Translations under genes and position numbers: made by a program
The notes under the pieces: model-generated
Seen by the model: only the letters and a program-made list of their open reading frames with translations
Database searches by the model: none
Told to the model about the DNA's origin: nothing
Part shown: positions 24,251 through 36,478 of the stretch, piece by piece
Layout: each line of letters opens with the position of its first letter
Position numbering within the stretch: position 1 is the first letter of the stretch
Assembly (NCBI RefSeq): GCF_040869045.1
Contig: NC_090319.1
Coordinates: 341,662,302-341,726,301 of the forward strand
Length of the DNA stretch: 64,000 nucleotides
Reading direction: 5' to 3'
DNA from: Eurosta solidaginis
Lineage: Eukaryota; Arthropoda; Insecta; Diptera; Tephritidae

Positions 24251-24905
24251 CTATCATATTTTTGCTTCAACTCCGAAATATTTTAAAGTCTTAATGCGCC
24301 TGGCGTTGCCCCTTTTTCTATCAGAATAGGGAAGGGAGGTATTCCAGGCTTCCTTTGTTTTGCTGTTGCCGTTCTTTGCATGGCCTTCTGCCACCAAAAT
24401 AGGGAAGCCTAGATGTCTATTGGCTTTACAACAGTTATAATGTCCAGAACACCATTTTTGGAGATATCCCCCATATTTTGCCGTAGAGTCGAGCACAGGC
24501 CAAGAAAGCTCTAGTTGCTTTGTTTAGGATAGCATTCAAAGGAGCATTCGACGTAAGGGTTCTATCCAGTTCTATCCTAGTTTCACCTAGGGATGGTTCT
24601 AAGATGGATGTTTTCCTTCTCCGGGTGAAAGGCACTAGGAACAGTTTTGTTAGGATTGATAGACAATTCTTTGGTATCGCACCACCTCTCTATGATGCGA
24701 AGGGCTTGTTGCATGCGTTCTGATATTGTTTCCTCGTGCATCCCTGTGATGCATTTCACTAGGTCTTCTGCATACCATTGCGTGTCAAATACCTTGGTTT
24801 TCTTTAACTGAAGGCGGTCATCTATGACCAGGGTCCACAGGAGAGGGGAGAGCACAAATCGTGTGGCCGCAATTGATTCAGTTGTCCCTCCCAGTTCCAA
24901 ATGGA
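24251..24905 (-). pseudogene. LINE reverse transcriptase, 5' half of a split copy
   Basis: The minus-strand frame from about 24900 contains VLSPLLWTLVIDD and then YAEDLVKCITGMHEETISER, in which the catalytic YADD box has become YAED. ERMQQALRIIERWCDTKELS and NPNKTV follow. After a shift, 24635-24435 gives FTRRRK, LNKATRAFLACARLYGKIWG and ISPKMVFWT, which is the thumb. The order matches I/LOA-group LINEs. Joining its lower end to 20360 across the SINE plus DINE insertions leaves a short uninterrupted frame at the junction, supporting a single original copy. Confidence 0.8.
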
Positions 24906-24909
24906 TTTT

Positions 24910-25424
24910 TACACTCAGCAGAGAAGAGCTCACAGATTATATTCATTTTGTTCGCAAATTGGTACACCTTAACGGCATAAACTAATCGAGATAGATATAT
25001 GTATATATTAAAATGATCTGGGCGAAAATATAAATTTATTTAGCCATGTCCGTCCGTCCGGCTGTCTCTAAACACGATAACTTGAATAAATTTTGAGGTG
25101 AAATTTGGTATGAAGGTTCGTAGGCACTCATCTCAGATCGCTATTTGAAATGAACAAAATCGGACTATAACCACGCCCACTTTTTCGAAATCGAAAATTT
25201 CGAAAAACCGAAAAAGTGCCACAATTCATCACCAAAGACGGATAAAGTGATGACACTTGGTAGGTGGGTTGATCTAAGATGCAGAATAGAAAATTAGTAA
25301 AATTTCGGACAATGGGCGTGGATCCTCCATCTTTTAAAAGGAGGTAATTTAAAAGTTTACAAGCTGTAATTTGGCAGCGTAGTATGTAATGTTCGGTTAC
25401 ACCCGAACTTAGGCTTCCTTACTG
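24910..25424 (+). mobile_element. DINE-1-like element, copy e, internally deleted
   Basis: Begins TACACTCAGCAGAG, carries the family 5' part to about 25378 (CAAGCTGTAATTTGGCAG), then jumps straight to the last 46 bases: AGTATGTAATG, the hairpin GTTCGGTTACACCCGAAC and TTCCTTACTGG. Both termini are kept but about two thirds of the interior, including all tandem units, is missing. Confidence 0.82.
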
Positions 25425-25643
25425 GTTTCTTATTAGTAACAACCTTATGGTTTTATAATCGGCTTTTTATCGCTAACAAGAAGTTACTTTCGACAAATTG
25501 GTCTGTAATCGGCTTGCTATTGGTGAGTCATCGGCTTATTCTTATTTGTTTCTTATCGGCTTGTCATAGAATGGTTACGCATTTATCACCGATTTTTTAT
25601 TAAAGTTTTATAGCTATTTGTATCATTACAGACCGATGAGTCG
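25425..25643. repeat. TTATCGG-type short repeats
   Basis: Irregular recurrences of motifs such as AATCGGCTTTTTATCG, TCATCGGCTTATTC and TTATCGGCTTGTCAT. The same kind of sequence lies at 2440-2725, 3480-3600 and 34.29-34.95 kb. Confidence 0.5.
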
Positions 25644-26480
25644 TCGTTAAGAAATTGATAGTCGGAACGTCATCTCTCATTCGCACAACATGGCCTAGCC
25701 AGAGTAGCCGCTACGTTTTAGTTCGCAGGATTATGTTGAGCGAAGCGAAGCGTTGATGTCCATAATTTTTCGGAGATCTTTTCTCAAATAGTCCTAGAGC
25801 TGCCTCATGTGATGCTGTCATTGTCTATGCTCCTGCACTATATAACGAGGTGGTTACGATAAGTGATTTGCAGATCATGATGTTCGTTTGCCGAGAGAGG
25901 ACTTTAATTTTCAATTGCCTACCTAATCGAAAGAAACATCTATTTGGAAAGAGTGACATTTCACAGGATTGAAGGAGCTGAAATTGCTGTTTATGTTATT
26001 GCTGGTTCTCAAAAACCGAAGTATTTTATAGTTTCGAAATTATGGATGCCAAGCCGCAAATGCGCTGACTCTTTGCTTAATGCTAGCAGGTGCTTCGTTT
26101 TGTCCCCATTCAAAATCAAACCCATATTTTTCGCTTCTTTTTGTTTTCAGTTTGGAGTAGGTACAGCTTCCGGCGTGGGTGTTCAGACCAATGGTATGAA
26201 TGTCGTCAGCATACGCCAGTAGTTGCAAGCTTTTATAGAATTTTGTTCCAGAGCGGTTAAGTTAAAATTAAACAATACGCATGATAGCGAGTCACCATAT
26301 CTGAAACCTATTTTTGTTTCGCACGGCTTGGAGAGGTCCCAATAATTACTGAGCAGATGATGCTGATTAGAGGACTTAGCTCAACGAATTTCTGACGTAA
26401 TAAGCGCTTTAATGTCTGAAAAGTGGAAATTTCATTTTGGCAGCAGATATATCTTAAACTACATATGTTTATATATCCAC
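25644..26480 (-). pseudogene. RTE-clade LINE, reverse transcriptase and C-terminus
   Basis: Minus-strand order: KIGFRYGDSLSCVLFNF (about 26320-26270, the RTE-typical GDSLSC box), QLLAYADDIHTIGLNTHAG (26225-26170) with an intact YADD at about 26213-26202, then decayed palm and thumb. Near 25720-25690 comes RLLWLGHVVRM, the hallmark RTE C-terminal motif. Frame changes and stops are frequent, so it is not functional. A related C-terminal fragment lies at 48675-49115. Confidence 0.82.
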
Positions 26481-27576
26481 TTTCGCAACCGAAGTCCAAG
26501 GCAAACTATACCCACGTGTGTACTTTTTCTCTCGTTTTTGTTTTCATCTAAATTGATTTTCATCTATTCATCAGAAAGTCTATGAACTTATTCAAGCAAA
26601 GCAATATAGTCAATACTGAATGCAAAAAGCCAGATAGAAATGTAAACAAAGCGTAGCAAGCTAAAGGTGTAAATTTCCAAGGATCTTCTTTGTCCATTTA
26701 ACACCTAGAAACCTGCCATATGAAATTAACTCTTTGATTATTTTGTTTACAATAGCACTTGGCTAGGACGAGGAGAAGGAGGACGAGAAAGAGGAGTGCT
26801 AAGGGAGTGGTAAAAAACAATTAGAATACACTTCACTGTTAAACCAAATCAAATTTTCAAAAAGTTCATTGCATTAAGGGCTTGGCAAACCAAGAGTTAG
26901 CACTACTTTACTGCATGGTTGTTGTTATTGTGTTTTACGTTTTCAATTCATTAACTCTTTGCTATTGGACAAACTTTGCTAAAACAAAAACTGGTAATCA
27001 GATCAAGTTGAGTTCTACGATGCTCGTAAGTTGATGTTGAAAGTACAAAATAGCATATGTTGTTTTGTGAAAACAGCGCATGTGAAATTAGAGTAAGTAG
27101 CAGAGTCGTAGTAGCTAGAGTTAGTAGTAAGAGTAAAAAAAAATGTTTTTGCAGCATTTTCGTAGTTTTTGATTAAGTTTTGAAGCGGTTTCTAATCGAT
27201 TTACTTAATACCGAAATGCATAATAGGAGAGAAATAAATCAATGTTATCGCAGCCAACTTAAGCCCTTTTTAAAAATCTTACAAATAAAAGTACACTGAG
27301 AATCGAAAAACCAGAGCCATTCTGTCTTTAGCGATAGCTCTTATGGCTTGAGTAGAGTGCAAGCCTAGCACCGCAAAGGTATAGGGTGCATTTCTTAGGC
27401 AAAGTAGCATACATAGTATTTCCACAACAGGTTCACCTAAAGTAGTTCGTAGCCGAGAACAACATGTTTTTAGAGACAGGAGTGTAACTTAGCAGTGTTT
27501 CGGTTCCTTCTGTAAGCTCTCGCCAAATGCGACCATTAAATTGGAGAGACAATATTCATATATGTAAACCAGTGGT
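26481..27576. other. No recognisable feature
   Basis: AT-rich, including a short AGGA/GAGG-rich patch near 26770. Nothing identifiable. Confidence 0.5.
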
Positions 27577-29572
27577 GGCACCACAGTGGCGTGGTGGTAG
27601 CGTCCTCCGCTTACCACGCCGAGGGTCCTGGGTTCAACTCCCGGGCAAAGTAACATCAAAGTTTAGAATACAGTTTTTTTAATACGAAACAAGTAAGGAA
27701 GGCTAAGTTCGGGTGTAACCGAACGTTGCATACTCAGCTGAGAGTTTTGGACACAAAATAAGGGAAATTTACCATTTAGCAAAATGAACCTAGGGTAACC
27801 CTGGAATGTGTTTGTATGACATGGGCTTCATATGGAAGGTACTAAATAGTATTTTAAAAGGAAGTGGGCCATAGTTCTATAGGTAGACGCCATTTCGGGA
27901 TATCGCCATAAAGGTGGACCAAAGGTCACTCTAGAATGAGTTTATACGATATGAGTATCAAATGAAAGATTTTAATGGTTATTTTAAAAGGGAGTGGACC
28001 TTAGTTCTATAAGTGGCGCCTTTTCGAGATATCGCCACAAAGGTGGACCAGGGGTGACTCTAGAATGTGTTTGTACGACATGCGTATCAAATTAAAGGTA
28101 TTAATGAGGGTTTTAAAAGGGAGGAGCCCTTAGTTGTATATGTGAAGGCGTTTTCGAGATATCGACCAAAATGTGGACCAGGGTGATCCAGAACATCATC
28201 TGTCGGGTAGCGCTAATTTATTTATATATGTAATACAACGTACAGTATTCCGGTCAAGATTCCAAGGGCTTTTGATTGCGCCCTGCAAAACTTTTCATTT
28301 TCATCTACTTATTATGGTAGATGTCACACCCATTTTACAAAGTTTTTTCTAAAGTTATCTTTTGTGTCATAAACTAATCCAATTACCATGTTTCATCTCT
28401 TTTTTCATATTTGGTATATAATTATGGGATTTTTTTCAGTTTTCGTAATTTTCGATATCGGGAAAGTGGGCGTGGTCATAGTCGAATATCGGCCATTTTT
28501 TATACCAATACAAAGTGAGTTCAGATAAGTACGTGAACTGAGTTTAGTAAAGATATATTGGTTTTTGCTCAAGTTATCGTGTTAACGGCCGAGCGGAAGG
28601 ACAGACGGTCGACTGCGTATAAAAACTGGGCGTGGCTTCAACCGATTTCGCCCATGTTCACAGAAAACAATTATCGCAATAGAATCTATGTCCCCACCAA
28701 ATTTCACATGGAATGGTAAATTTTTGTACGACTTATGGCATAAAAAGTATTTCTAGACAAGTTAAATAAAAAAGGGCGAAGCCACTTCCATTTGGAAATT
28801 TTCTTTTGTTTCTGTATTTTGTTGCACTGGAGTTGAATGTTGACATAATTTGCTTATATGCTGTAAAGATATTAAATTCTTTGTTAAAATTTGACTTTAA
28901 AAAAAAAATTTTTTTAAGTGGGCGTGTTCGTCACCCGATTTTACTAATTTTTATTTAGCACATATATAGTAATAAGAGGAACGTGTCTGCCAAATTTCAT
29001 CATGATAACTTCAATGACTTCCAAATTACAGCCTGCAAAACTTTTAAATTACGTTCTTTTAAAAGTGGGCGGTGGCAGGCCCATTGTCCAAAATTTTCCT
29101 AATTTTCATTTTGCGTCATAAGGTCAACGCACCTACCAAGTTTCACCGCTTTATCCGTCTTTGGTAATGAATTATCTCACTTTTTCGGTTTTTCAAAATT
29201 TTCGATATCGAAAAAGTGGGCGTGGTTGTAGTCCGATTTCGTTCATTTTAAATAGCTATCTGTGATGAGCGCCCAGGAACGTACATACCACCGGACGGAC
29301 GGACATGGCTAAATGAATTTCTTTTTTCGGCCAGATCATTTTGATATATAGAAGTATATATCTATCTCGATTAGTTTATGCCGTTACGAATTACCGTTAT
29401 GCGAATAAAGTTAATATACTCTGTGAGCTCTGCTCAGCTGAGTATAAAAACAATAATTCTAATCCTGTGAGCGATGGTTTAGGTAAATACTCTGAGTGTA
29501 TTTCTGCCATGAAAAGTTTCTCAGTTAAAATTCGTCTGATTTGCGGATGCCGTTCGAAGTCGGCATAAATTA
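27577..29572 (+). mobile_element. tRNA-headed SINE split by a DINE-like insertion
   Basis: The head at 27577-27660 has a B-box-like GGGTTCAACTCCCGG (27633-27647). The body resumes at 29447-29572 with CTCTGAGTGTATTTCTGCC and CGGATGCCGTTCGAAGTCGG. The interruption is exactly the DINE-like copy at 27690-29446, flanked by GAAA and AAAA runs. The 3' end of the SINE is missing. Confidence 0.8.
27690..29446 (-). mobile_element. DINE-1-like (Helentron-type) element, copy f, full length
   Basis: CAAGTAAGGAAGGCTAAG at 27690 with the GTTCGGGTGTAACCGAAC hairpin, four internal tandem units (27790-28190), a short GGAC tract near 29293-29306, and GCTGAGTATA at 29446. It is inserted in a SINE and is therefore younger than it. 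Confidence 0.88.
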
Positions 29573-29611
29573 TGTCATAAAACAAAGCCGAAGACAACCC
29601 CGTCCTTACTT
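29573..29611 (+). mobile_element. 3' terminal stub of the second DINE-like family
   Basis: Reads AAGCCGAAGACAACCCCG and ends in CCTTACTTG followed by T's. It matches the inverted terminus of the 46.2 kb element (CAATTAAGGACGGG, then GTCTTCGGC). Only about 40 bp of the element remain. Confidence 0.55.
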
Positions 29612-30535
29612 GTTTTTTTGTAACAAAAAAATACTATTCGAATGTTATTGGGAGTTGTGGTCATGAGAATCTTAAATGGTGCGGTACTTTCTGGTACCTC
29701 ATCGACTGCCCGGGAAATATTTATTTGAACCCTTGATCTTTCGAATCATTCCAAATTGCTTATATGTATGTCGCACAAAGGATGTTTAGCCGTAGCAGTG
29801 CCATATGAAAGGAAAACAGCTATTTAGTTAAACACCTCCTTACACTTTTCTGTACAAAGATATGCATGCCAAACCTCATTCAGTCTATGTGAGGTCCTTA
29901 TAGACCGGCCAGTGTTTCCATAACTTACATTGCCTTTTCTTTTATGAAGAACTAACAGATTAGGTGGCTATGAATCATCCAAAACTATATGCATTTTATT
30001 TTGATTAGGATACATGTGAATTACAATAAAATGGCGGATAGTGCGGGAATCGAAATGACAAAAAATTGAATTGGAACATTTGAAAAACTGAAAAATTTAT
30101 CGTACTTGGAATAAGCCATTAAATCGGAATGTATCTAAATATATAGTAGCCTCAATCACGCCGAAACCTACGCACATGGTTCTGGCCTTAGTGTATTACC
30201 TGTGTGTTGATGGAGCAACTGTACAGCAATCTAAAGACATCAAACTTCTGAAAGATTTCTCAAACAAAGAATAAGTTATGGAGTTATAGCTTCTAAGTAA
30301 GCCGGGCCAAGGTAGTATTTTATTCAAATAAATGAATGGAAGCAACTTAAAACTACAAACAAACAAAACAATAATATTTCTTGAATTTATTTTAGCGATT
30401 ATCAAAGAATTTAACTTCATCATCTTCCGCTCACTTATTTCCACAATTTTAGCTGTCTCTCGATATTTCTCACCTATCCCGCTCTATCACTATATCACTT
30501 TACCCCTACACATTGTCCAATTTTGACTACAACTT
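29612..30535. other. No recognisable feature
   Basis: Unassigned AT-rich sequence. No coding or repeat signal could be recognised. Confidence 0.5.
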
Positions 30536-31245
30536 CAGATAATCCAAAGACTATTTCGAAATAATTTCGGTACAGCTACAGGATCACTTTAAAAACATTT
30601 CGAGACTATTATGAGACCAAATTAGAACCTTTTCAGGATAACTTCGGTGTTATTTTAGGTACCATTTCTGGAAGACTATAAAATCGTTTTAAAATGGTTT
30701 TGGGAACATTTTGGGACAGTTGAAGCATGCTTATGTGTATATTACGGGAGTTTTTCTAGTATGCTTTAGGGACAACTTCAGGATCATTTCAATACTATTT
30801 CGAAACCAATTCGGGACAGTTACAGGATCACTTCAGAACCATTTCCAGATCATTCCGATACCAATTGAGAACCATTGCGGTATAATTGTTACGAACCTGT
30901 GAATGTATTAAAATTGTTCCAAATTGGTCTTGAAATAGTCTCGAAATGGTTCAAAAAAAGGCCTTAAGTGTACCCTAAAGGATCCTTCAACTGCCTTAAA
31001 TTTTCGCAAAATGAAATTGTTCCATATTGGTCCCGAAATTATCCCCAAATGATTCTGTGGTTATACTATGACTTTCCCGAAACGGTTTTGAAATGGTCTT
31101 GAAATAATCCTGAGGTTTCACGATATACCACAATTAATTCAGAAGCGATCCTGAAATTTTTCGGAATTGGTCCCGATATAGTCTCGAAATGTTCGCGAAA
31201 CCATGCCAACGTAGTCCCAAAATGGTCCAAGAATATATGATACAA
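30536..31245. repeat. Inverted array of short degenerate repeats
   Basis: Left part (30540-30880) repeats motifs such as CAGGATCACTTCAGAACC, CATTTCGAGAC and CGAAACCAATTCGGGACAG. From about 30905 the same motifs run in the opposite sense: CCAAATTGGTCTTGAAAT, AGTCTCGAAATGG, GGTCCCGAAATTATCC. The turning point is near 30890. The structure is a fold-back of two opposed minisatellite-like halves. Confidence 0.7.
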
Positions 31246-33035
31246 ATCCTCCCCAGCATCCTACCCCCTCGTCTTAAACTAAATAACATGACATGTTAAC
31301 ATTTAGTTAAATGAATAAAATTTATAACTTGTACTTTGTGAACTACAATTGATTGGGGTACAAAACCATCTTCGTTGCAATAAGATGCGAGTTATGTGTC
31401 AAATAAGTCTGGCTGTTTCCAATTTTTGTTTTTGTGGGCAGTGCCACATCTACTCTTTAAAAACGGTTTATATGGATACACCTTGCCGTAAAATAAAGTG
31501 TTCGAAATTTTTTTGTCGAAATCGATACTATGGAGTGATTTAGGCTCCAAGAATTACATTATTAATACAAAGCGGAAGAAGAACAAACGCGATCTTAAAA
31601 TCGTCCGATTAGTTGATCTGGCGGCATAAAATTCATTTGGGCATAAAGATCCGCCAAATAGTGAAGTTATCGGGCTCAGCGCTCTAATAACCCGCTCGTG
31701 ATAGTGCTGGCTTTGTTGCTCCACACTCTTATTATAGGAGCTGAAATAAAAAAAAGCACTGCGCTTCCTCCAACCCATTGTTTTGCAATGATGTTCTGTA
31801 ATTATGGGAGATGGGCGATCAATAATACGGAGATATGCAGCACATCAACTAGGTTTCTTCAATTTAATATTAAAATACATTCCGTCGCCTGTGGTCTTCG
31901 GAAAACATTTTAAGTGTTTGACAAATTATATCCGGCATGCCAAATTGTAGCACTAAAATTTTCCTTATTTCGTTTCGGTCTTGTTTTCTATTGCATTACA
32001 GGTCAGCCGTAGGTTATGCGTTGCCGTTGTCAGTTATCACCTTACCTGTATCCGTCTTCTCCCGCTAGTCATGCTCTCCCAACTACTGCGACTGACTTCT
32101 CACGCCAGTTGGAAACCTGATGGCCTATAATCTAATTATAGTGTTCTTATTCAGTTGAAGTTATTGCAATCTCGGTTTGATTCAGGATTGGTTAAGTGCT
32201 ATGTCAGCCTTTAGTAAAGATTGGCTTTTTTTAAGCGGTCGTGCCCATCAAAATATACTCCGTAGCTTTTGTACAGAGTTTTCCTACAGGGTAATTTATT
32301 ACGCAGTATTAATAGTTGATGGCGGCAAAGTAGCCGTACACCGAGTTCGACTTTTAAGAGTTATATTTCATAAAATCGACGCACCAATTTGTTTTTATAT
32401 TAACAATTTTTTATAAACAAAATATTGGTAAGAATCTAAATAGTAGAATGCACTGGTTAATTGTGTCGGTGCAAAAGACGATAAATAAATATTGCATAAT
32501 TTAAGGCGACTTTCAGACTCCTAGAAGGCTCGTTTTTTTTGACATCACATCACAACAAAGTAACTAAAGAATAATTCCTTTAAACTGAATGTTTCATTAG
32601 CTTGGTAAGAGAAGGAAAAAAATTTAAAATTTCAGCATTTTTTGTGCAAATTTTACTTCTTCAGTTTATGGCTAAGAAGCATTAATTCACTTAGAAGATA
32701 CTTTACCTCGAAACAAATTTACTTTAGTTATATACAAACGTTTGAGTTTAAATTTCTAAAAGTGAATTATTTTTACGGCGTTCTTTCACCAAATTCAGGT
32801 CATAATGGTGAGTTTGTGTGACGAAAAGATATAGCTTTGACGACAACCACAACAATACATATATATGTACATATTTCCAAAAAACAAAACAAGTGACCCA
32901 CAGAATGAAAAAAGCTTAAATAAAAATCATCATTCTAGCGGTGCCAAATACTTTTGTATGAATCAAAATACTGCACATATTAGACCGACCCGAAAACATG
33001 TTGCAAAATTGTACCCCACAGAGAACTATAATTTT
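31246..33035. other. No recognisable feature
   Basis: About 1.8 kb of AT-rich sequence. Short frames (for example 31554-31913 and 32177-32416) have no recognisable family. Confidence 0.5.
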
Positions 33036-34138
33036 TATACTCAGCGTGCCTTGCACACAGAGTACATTAACCTTGATTGGATAACGGTTGGTTGCACAGG
33101 TATAAAGGAATCGAGATAGATATAGTCTTCCATATATCAAAATCATCAGTGTCGAAAAAAAAATTTGATTGAGCCATGTCCCAGTCCGTCCGTCCGTTAA
33201 CACGATAACTTGAGTAAGTATTAAGATATCTTCAACAAATTTAGTACACGAACTTATCTGGACCCAGAATAGATTGGTATTGAAAATTAGCGAAATCGGA
33301 TGATAACCACGGCCACTTTTTATATATATAAAATTTTGGAAAACACAAAAAACCTGATAATTTAGTAAATAATACACCTAGAATGTTGAAATTTGACATG
33401 TGGACTGATATTGAGACACTTGATAACAATTTGGAAAAATTTTTTTTAAAATGGGCGTGCCATAATCATAAATCAAAAACCGTTAAACCTATCATAACAA
33501 AATTCGGCAGAGAGATTGCCTTTACCATACGGAATGCTTTGAAGAAATATTAACGAAATCGGTTAAGTACCACGCCCGCTTTTACATAAAAGATTTTTAA
33601 AAGGATCGTGGACGAATAAAATAAGCTATATCTTTTGGAAAAAAAAGAGCTTTATATCAATGATATTTCATTTTCCAAGCGGATTTTTAACAATAAACAG
33701 GAAAAACTGCAAATTTAAAAAAATGGGCGTGGCACCACCGCTTTTATGACTAAGCTTTTCTATGTTTCGAGAGCCATAACTCGAAGAAAAATTAACGGAT
33801 CGAAATAAAATTGGGTACACAAATTTTGCCTAGAACAGGAAATATTTCTAGTAAAAACGGACGGGATCATTTAAAGACCACGGCAGCTTAGATATAAAAC
33901 AAATTTAAAAGGGTCGTAGACTAGAATAGTAAGCTATAACTTAGCAAAAAATAGTTTTGAATCAATGGTGTTTCAATTATTAAGTTTTATTGTAAGAGGA
34001 AATGGGGAGAAATTTTTTTTAAATGGGTGGTGCCACGTGTTATGTAGAAAAGTAATTTATCTGAAATGAACTGTACAATTGAAGCTGCCGCTGAGTATAT
34101 AATGTTCAGTTACGCCCGAACTTAAACTCCTTTACTTG
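33036..34138 (+). mobile_element. DINE-1-like element, copy g, diverged subfamily
   Basis: Starts TATACTCAGCGTGCC and ends TTACTTG after the degraded hairpin TTCAGTTACGCCCGAAC. The GTCC tract is near 33185-33200. The interior differs from copies a-f (repeated 'GGGCGTGGCACCACC'-type blocks at 33725), so it belongs to a sister subfamily shared with copy h. Flanked by ATTTTT and TTTCTC. Confidence 0.75.
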
Positions 34139-34375
34139 TTTCTCTATAACAAACGAAATTGTTTTTTTATCTTTGCTCACGGAATGTGGGAATGAAGAAC
34201 GTAAGCATAAGGTAAGCGTAAGCGTAAGCAAAGTGTATGGAAGTGGTGTGCTATATGAGGGAATATAGAATGTAAATTATGTGCAAGTTATTCATAAATT
34301 ATCGAAAAGTTATCGGTTTGTTATAATTGTGCTATATACCTAATTGTTAGACGAATTTTCTATTTGTTATCCAAG
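34139..34375. repeat. TTATCGG-type repeats, left of a retroposon
   Basis: Contains GTAAGCGTAAGC-type repeats (34203-34225) and AAAAGTTATCGGTTTGTTAT (34304-34323). An inverted counterpart, ATAATAAACCGATAAC, lies at 34849-34864 beyond the retroposon, so the retroposon sits between opposed halves. Confidence 0.45.
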
Positions 34376-34800
34376 TTGTTGTTGCTGTTGTTGTTGCTGT
34401 AACGATAAAAAACGCTACCAGAAGCTTTCGGGGATGTTGATGGTCCTTTGGTGTATATAGAACCGATACGTTCTGGTAACAAGCACCATTAAGGTACAAC
34501 CCCAACTATCTCAAAAATGATTTAGTATGACCACATTGAACCCACTAGGCTTTCCCGCCCACCCCTACAACGATGAGGAACTTTGGATCGGCAGAGCCAC
34601 AGCTGCTAAAGAAAGAGGATTTGGCATGGCCAAGTGAGGTTGGCAATTGCGTTGGAGAAGCTAAAAATAGCGCTGGCAACCCCTTGAAAGGTTGCGCTAC
34701 ACAACCATTCAAAATTTGTTCGATATTTAAGTCGCCTCTTACGACAGGCAGACCTGCTGCAAGTATTTTCTATGCTCCTAACCCTGGGTTTTGCAATTTT
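34376..34800 (-). mobile_element. CAA-tailed retroposon, 3' region (copy 1)
   Basis: About 420 bp similar to 42719-43129: shared blocks GTTGCGCTACACA, TTTAAGTCGCCTCTTACG and GGCAGACCTGC, and a GTTGTTGTTGCTG run at the left edge that is a (CAA)n tail on the minus strand. I recognise this as a common interspersed fly repeat. It is probably a SINE or the 3' end of a LINE. No ORF of note. Confidence 0.65.
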
Positions 34801-35438
34801 CCAATATATAACTAAGTTTGGTACTGAAAACAATATACTAGCAAGTCGATAATAAACCGATAACTCGATTATATTGATTCGCTTACCATAGTTAGCCGAT
34901 TTGCACAATAACCTGTCGGTATCGATTGTTACTAATAAGAAGCCGACGAAGCTCATAGAAAGAAGTCCCAAATTTTTTGTTTCTTGTATAGTAAATTCCG
35001 CTGGGGTTAAACTTCCAGCCCTGGGTACTTAAAATAAATAAGTTTTCTACACCTGCATATTTACACTTTGAACGTCACGAGTACTTGGTTTCACATCTGT
35101 TTAGGTTATTATTGGATAACTTATTTGCAAAATTTTTATTACTATTTTCTTTTCTAGAAGGCCGCCATTTCTTTCTTACGTCGTATTGAGATTAGAAATA
35201 AGTTTGACAGAGTCTTGGATGCTAATATAAAAATTCTCTTGCTGCATCAAACTTGAATAAATAATATGAAAGCGGGAATAGCCCTTCCTCCTCTTCTTTC
35301 GCGCTCTTCATTCCTATTCCTTCTTCCAGCCCCATAGCTTCTACTCCAACTCCCACTCTGTAGAACTTTGGATGCCGGTAAGACATACATACATAATTTT
35401 TACTTAAAAGCTTATTTACTTCTAAAGTAAAAAAATTT
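34801..35438. other. Unassigned, with inverted TTATCGG-type repeats at its start
   Basis: 34830-34950 repeats CGATAACTCG and GTCGGTATCG motifs. The rest is unassigned. Confidence 0.45.
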
Positions 35439-35790
35439 ATAAATGTAAGGCGCGATAACCTCCGAAGAGATTTTAGGCCGAATTTCTCTTCCAATTTGCG
35501 TCGTACTCCTTTTAATTTATCCTACAGATTGGCGGGACGAGACCTTCTTGTTTTATGCCGACTCCGAAAGGCATCTGTAAGGCAGATGAGTTTGCATTTA
35601 AAGCTTTTCATGGCAGAAATACACTCGGAGTTCTTGCCAAACACTGCGTGGCGGCCCAGCTTAGAAAAATATTTTTCTAATTGAAAAATCTTATTTCAAA
35701 AATGTTTGGTGTTGCTTTGCCCGAGGCGTGAACCGAGAATCCTCGGTGTGGATGGCGGAGGACGCTACCATCACACCACGGCGGCCGCCT
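35439..35790 (-). mobile_element. tRNA-headed SINE
   Basis: Complete family layout: 3' end ATTTATAAATTTTT beside CGCGCCTTACATTTATA at the left, and tRNA-like head GGCGGCCGCCGTGGTGTGAT at the right (about 35769-35788). Somewhat diverged from the copies at 1.9 and 36.6 kb. Confidence 0.85.
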
Positions 35791-35895
35791 AACTTTTAAA
35801 GTGGTTCATACAAATAAGTAGGTACATATGTATCTATTTTTAAATACTAGGTTTAGTGAATGGAACATTTTTTACACAAGTATAAAAGGATAAAA

Positions 35896-36478
35896 TTAAA
35901 CAGTCATATATTTTTCGTTACGCAGAACTTGTTCCAAAACTTCTGGCTTATTTTTAATGTAATTGTAAAATTCTGTAAAAGTAAGTCTTAAGTTGAATTT
36001 GCATTGAATAATAATGTCTAAGGTACTGATACTCAACGAATTTCTTTCCTTTTGTCCATTGTGATGAAATAAGAAAAAAAATTCGTTCCGCATTAACATT
36101 ATGACCAGGTATCGCATATAAATATTGAACTATTTTAAGTAAATTTTCTCTCTCTCCTATTCTCTAGTTATGCTAGCTAATTAGGAAGAAAATTTTATAT
36201 CGATAATCGATATACATATGTGTACTATGCTATATGAAACTATCTAGCGATGCTAGAATTTTAAAGTCGGTCGCTGGTACTTGCTTCAGACTAGTTGGAG
36301 CGCACTTTATAAACAAACGAAATAGTTAGTAGATTTCATGGCTATTTACAATCGATTAGATTTAAAACCCGGGACACCTAAACGAAAACCGGAACATTTT
36401 AGGGTTGGACCGGGACACCGGGACAAATAGCCTAAAACCGGGGCATGTCCCGGAAAACCGGGACGTCTGGTAGCCCTA
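35896..36478 (-). pseudogene. hAT transposon remnant: dimerisation tail plus 5' terminus
   Basis: The minus-strand frame 36117-35896 reads QKERNSLSISTLDIIIQCKF and then TFTEFYNYIKNKPEVLEQVL. This is the extreme C-terminus of the hAT dimerisation domain, normally RN-x-L-S-x-x-x-L followed by a cysteine-containing helix. At 36430-36478 lies a run that on the minus strand reads TAGGGCTACCAGACGTCCCG with CCCGGTTTT repeats, the form of a hAT 5' terminus (CAGGGCTACCAGACG-like). Most of the transposase is deleted and the left terminus is gone, probably displaced by the SINE at 35439-35790. Confidence 0.62.
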
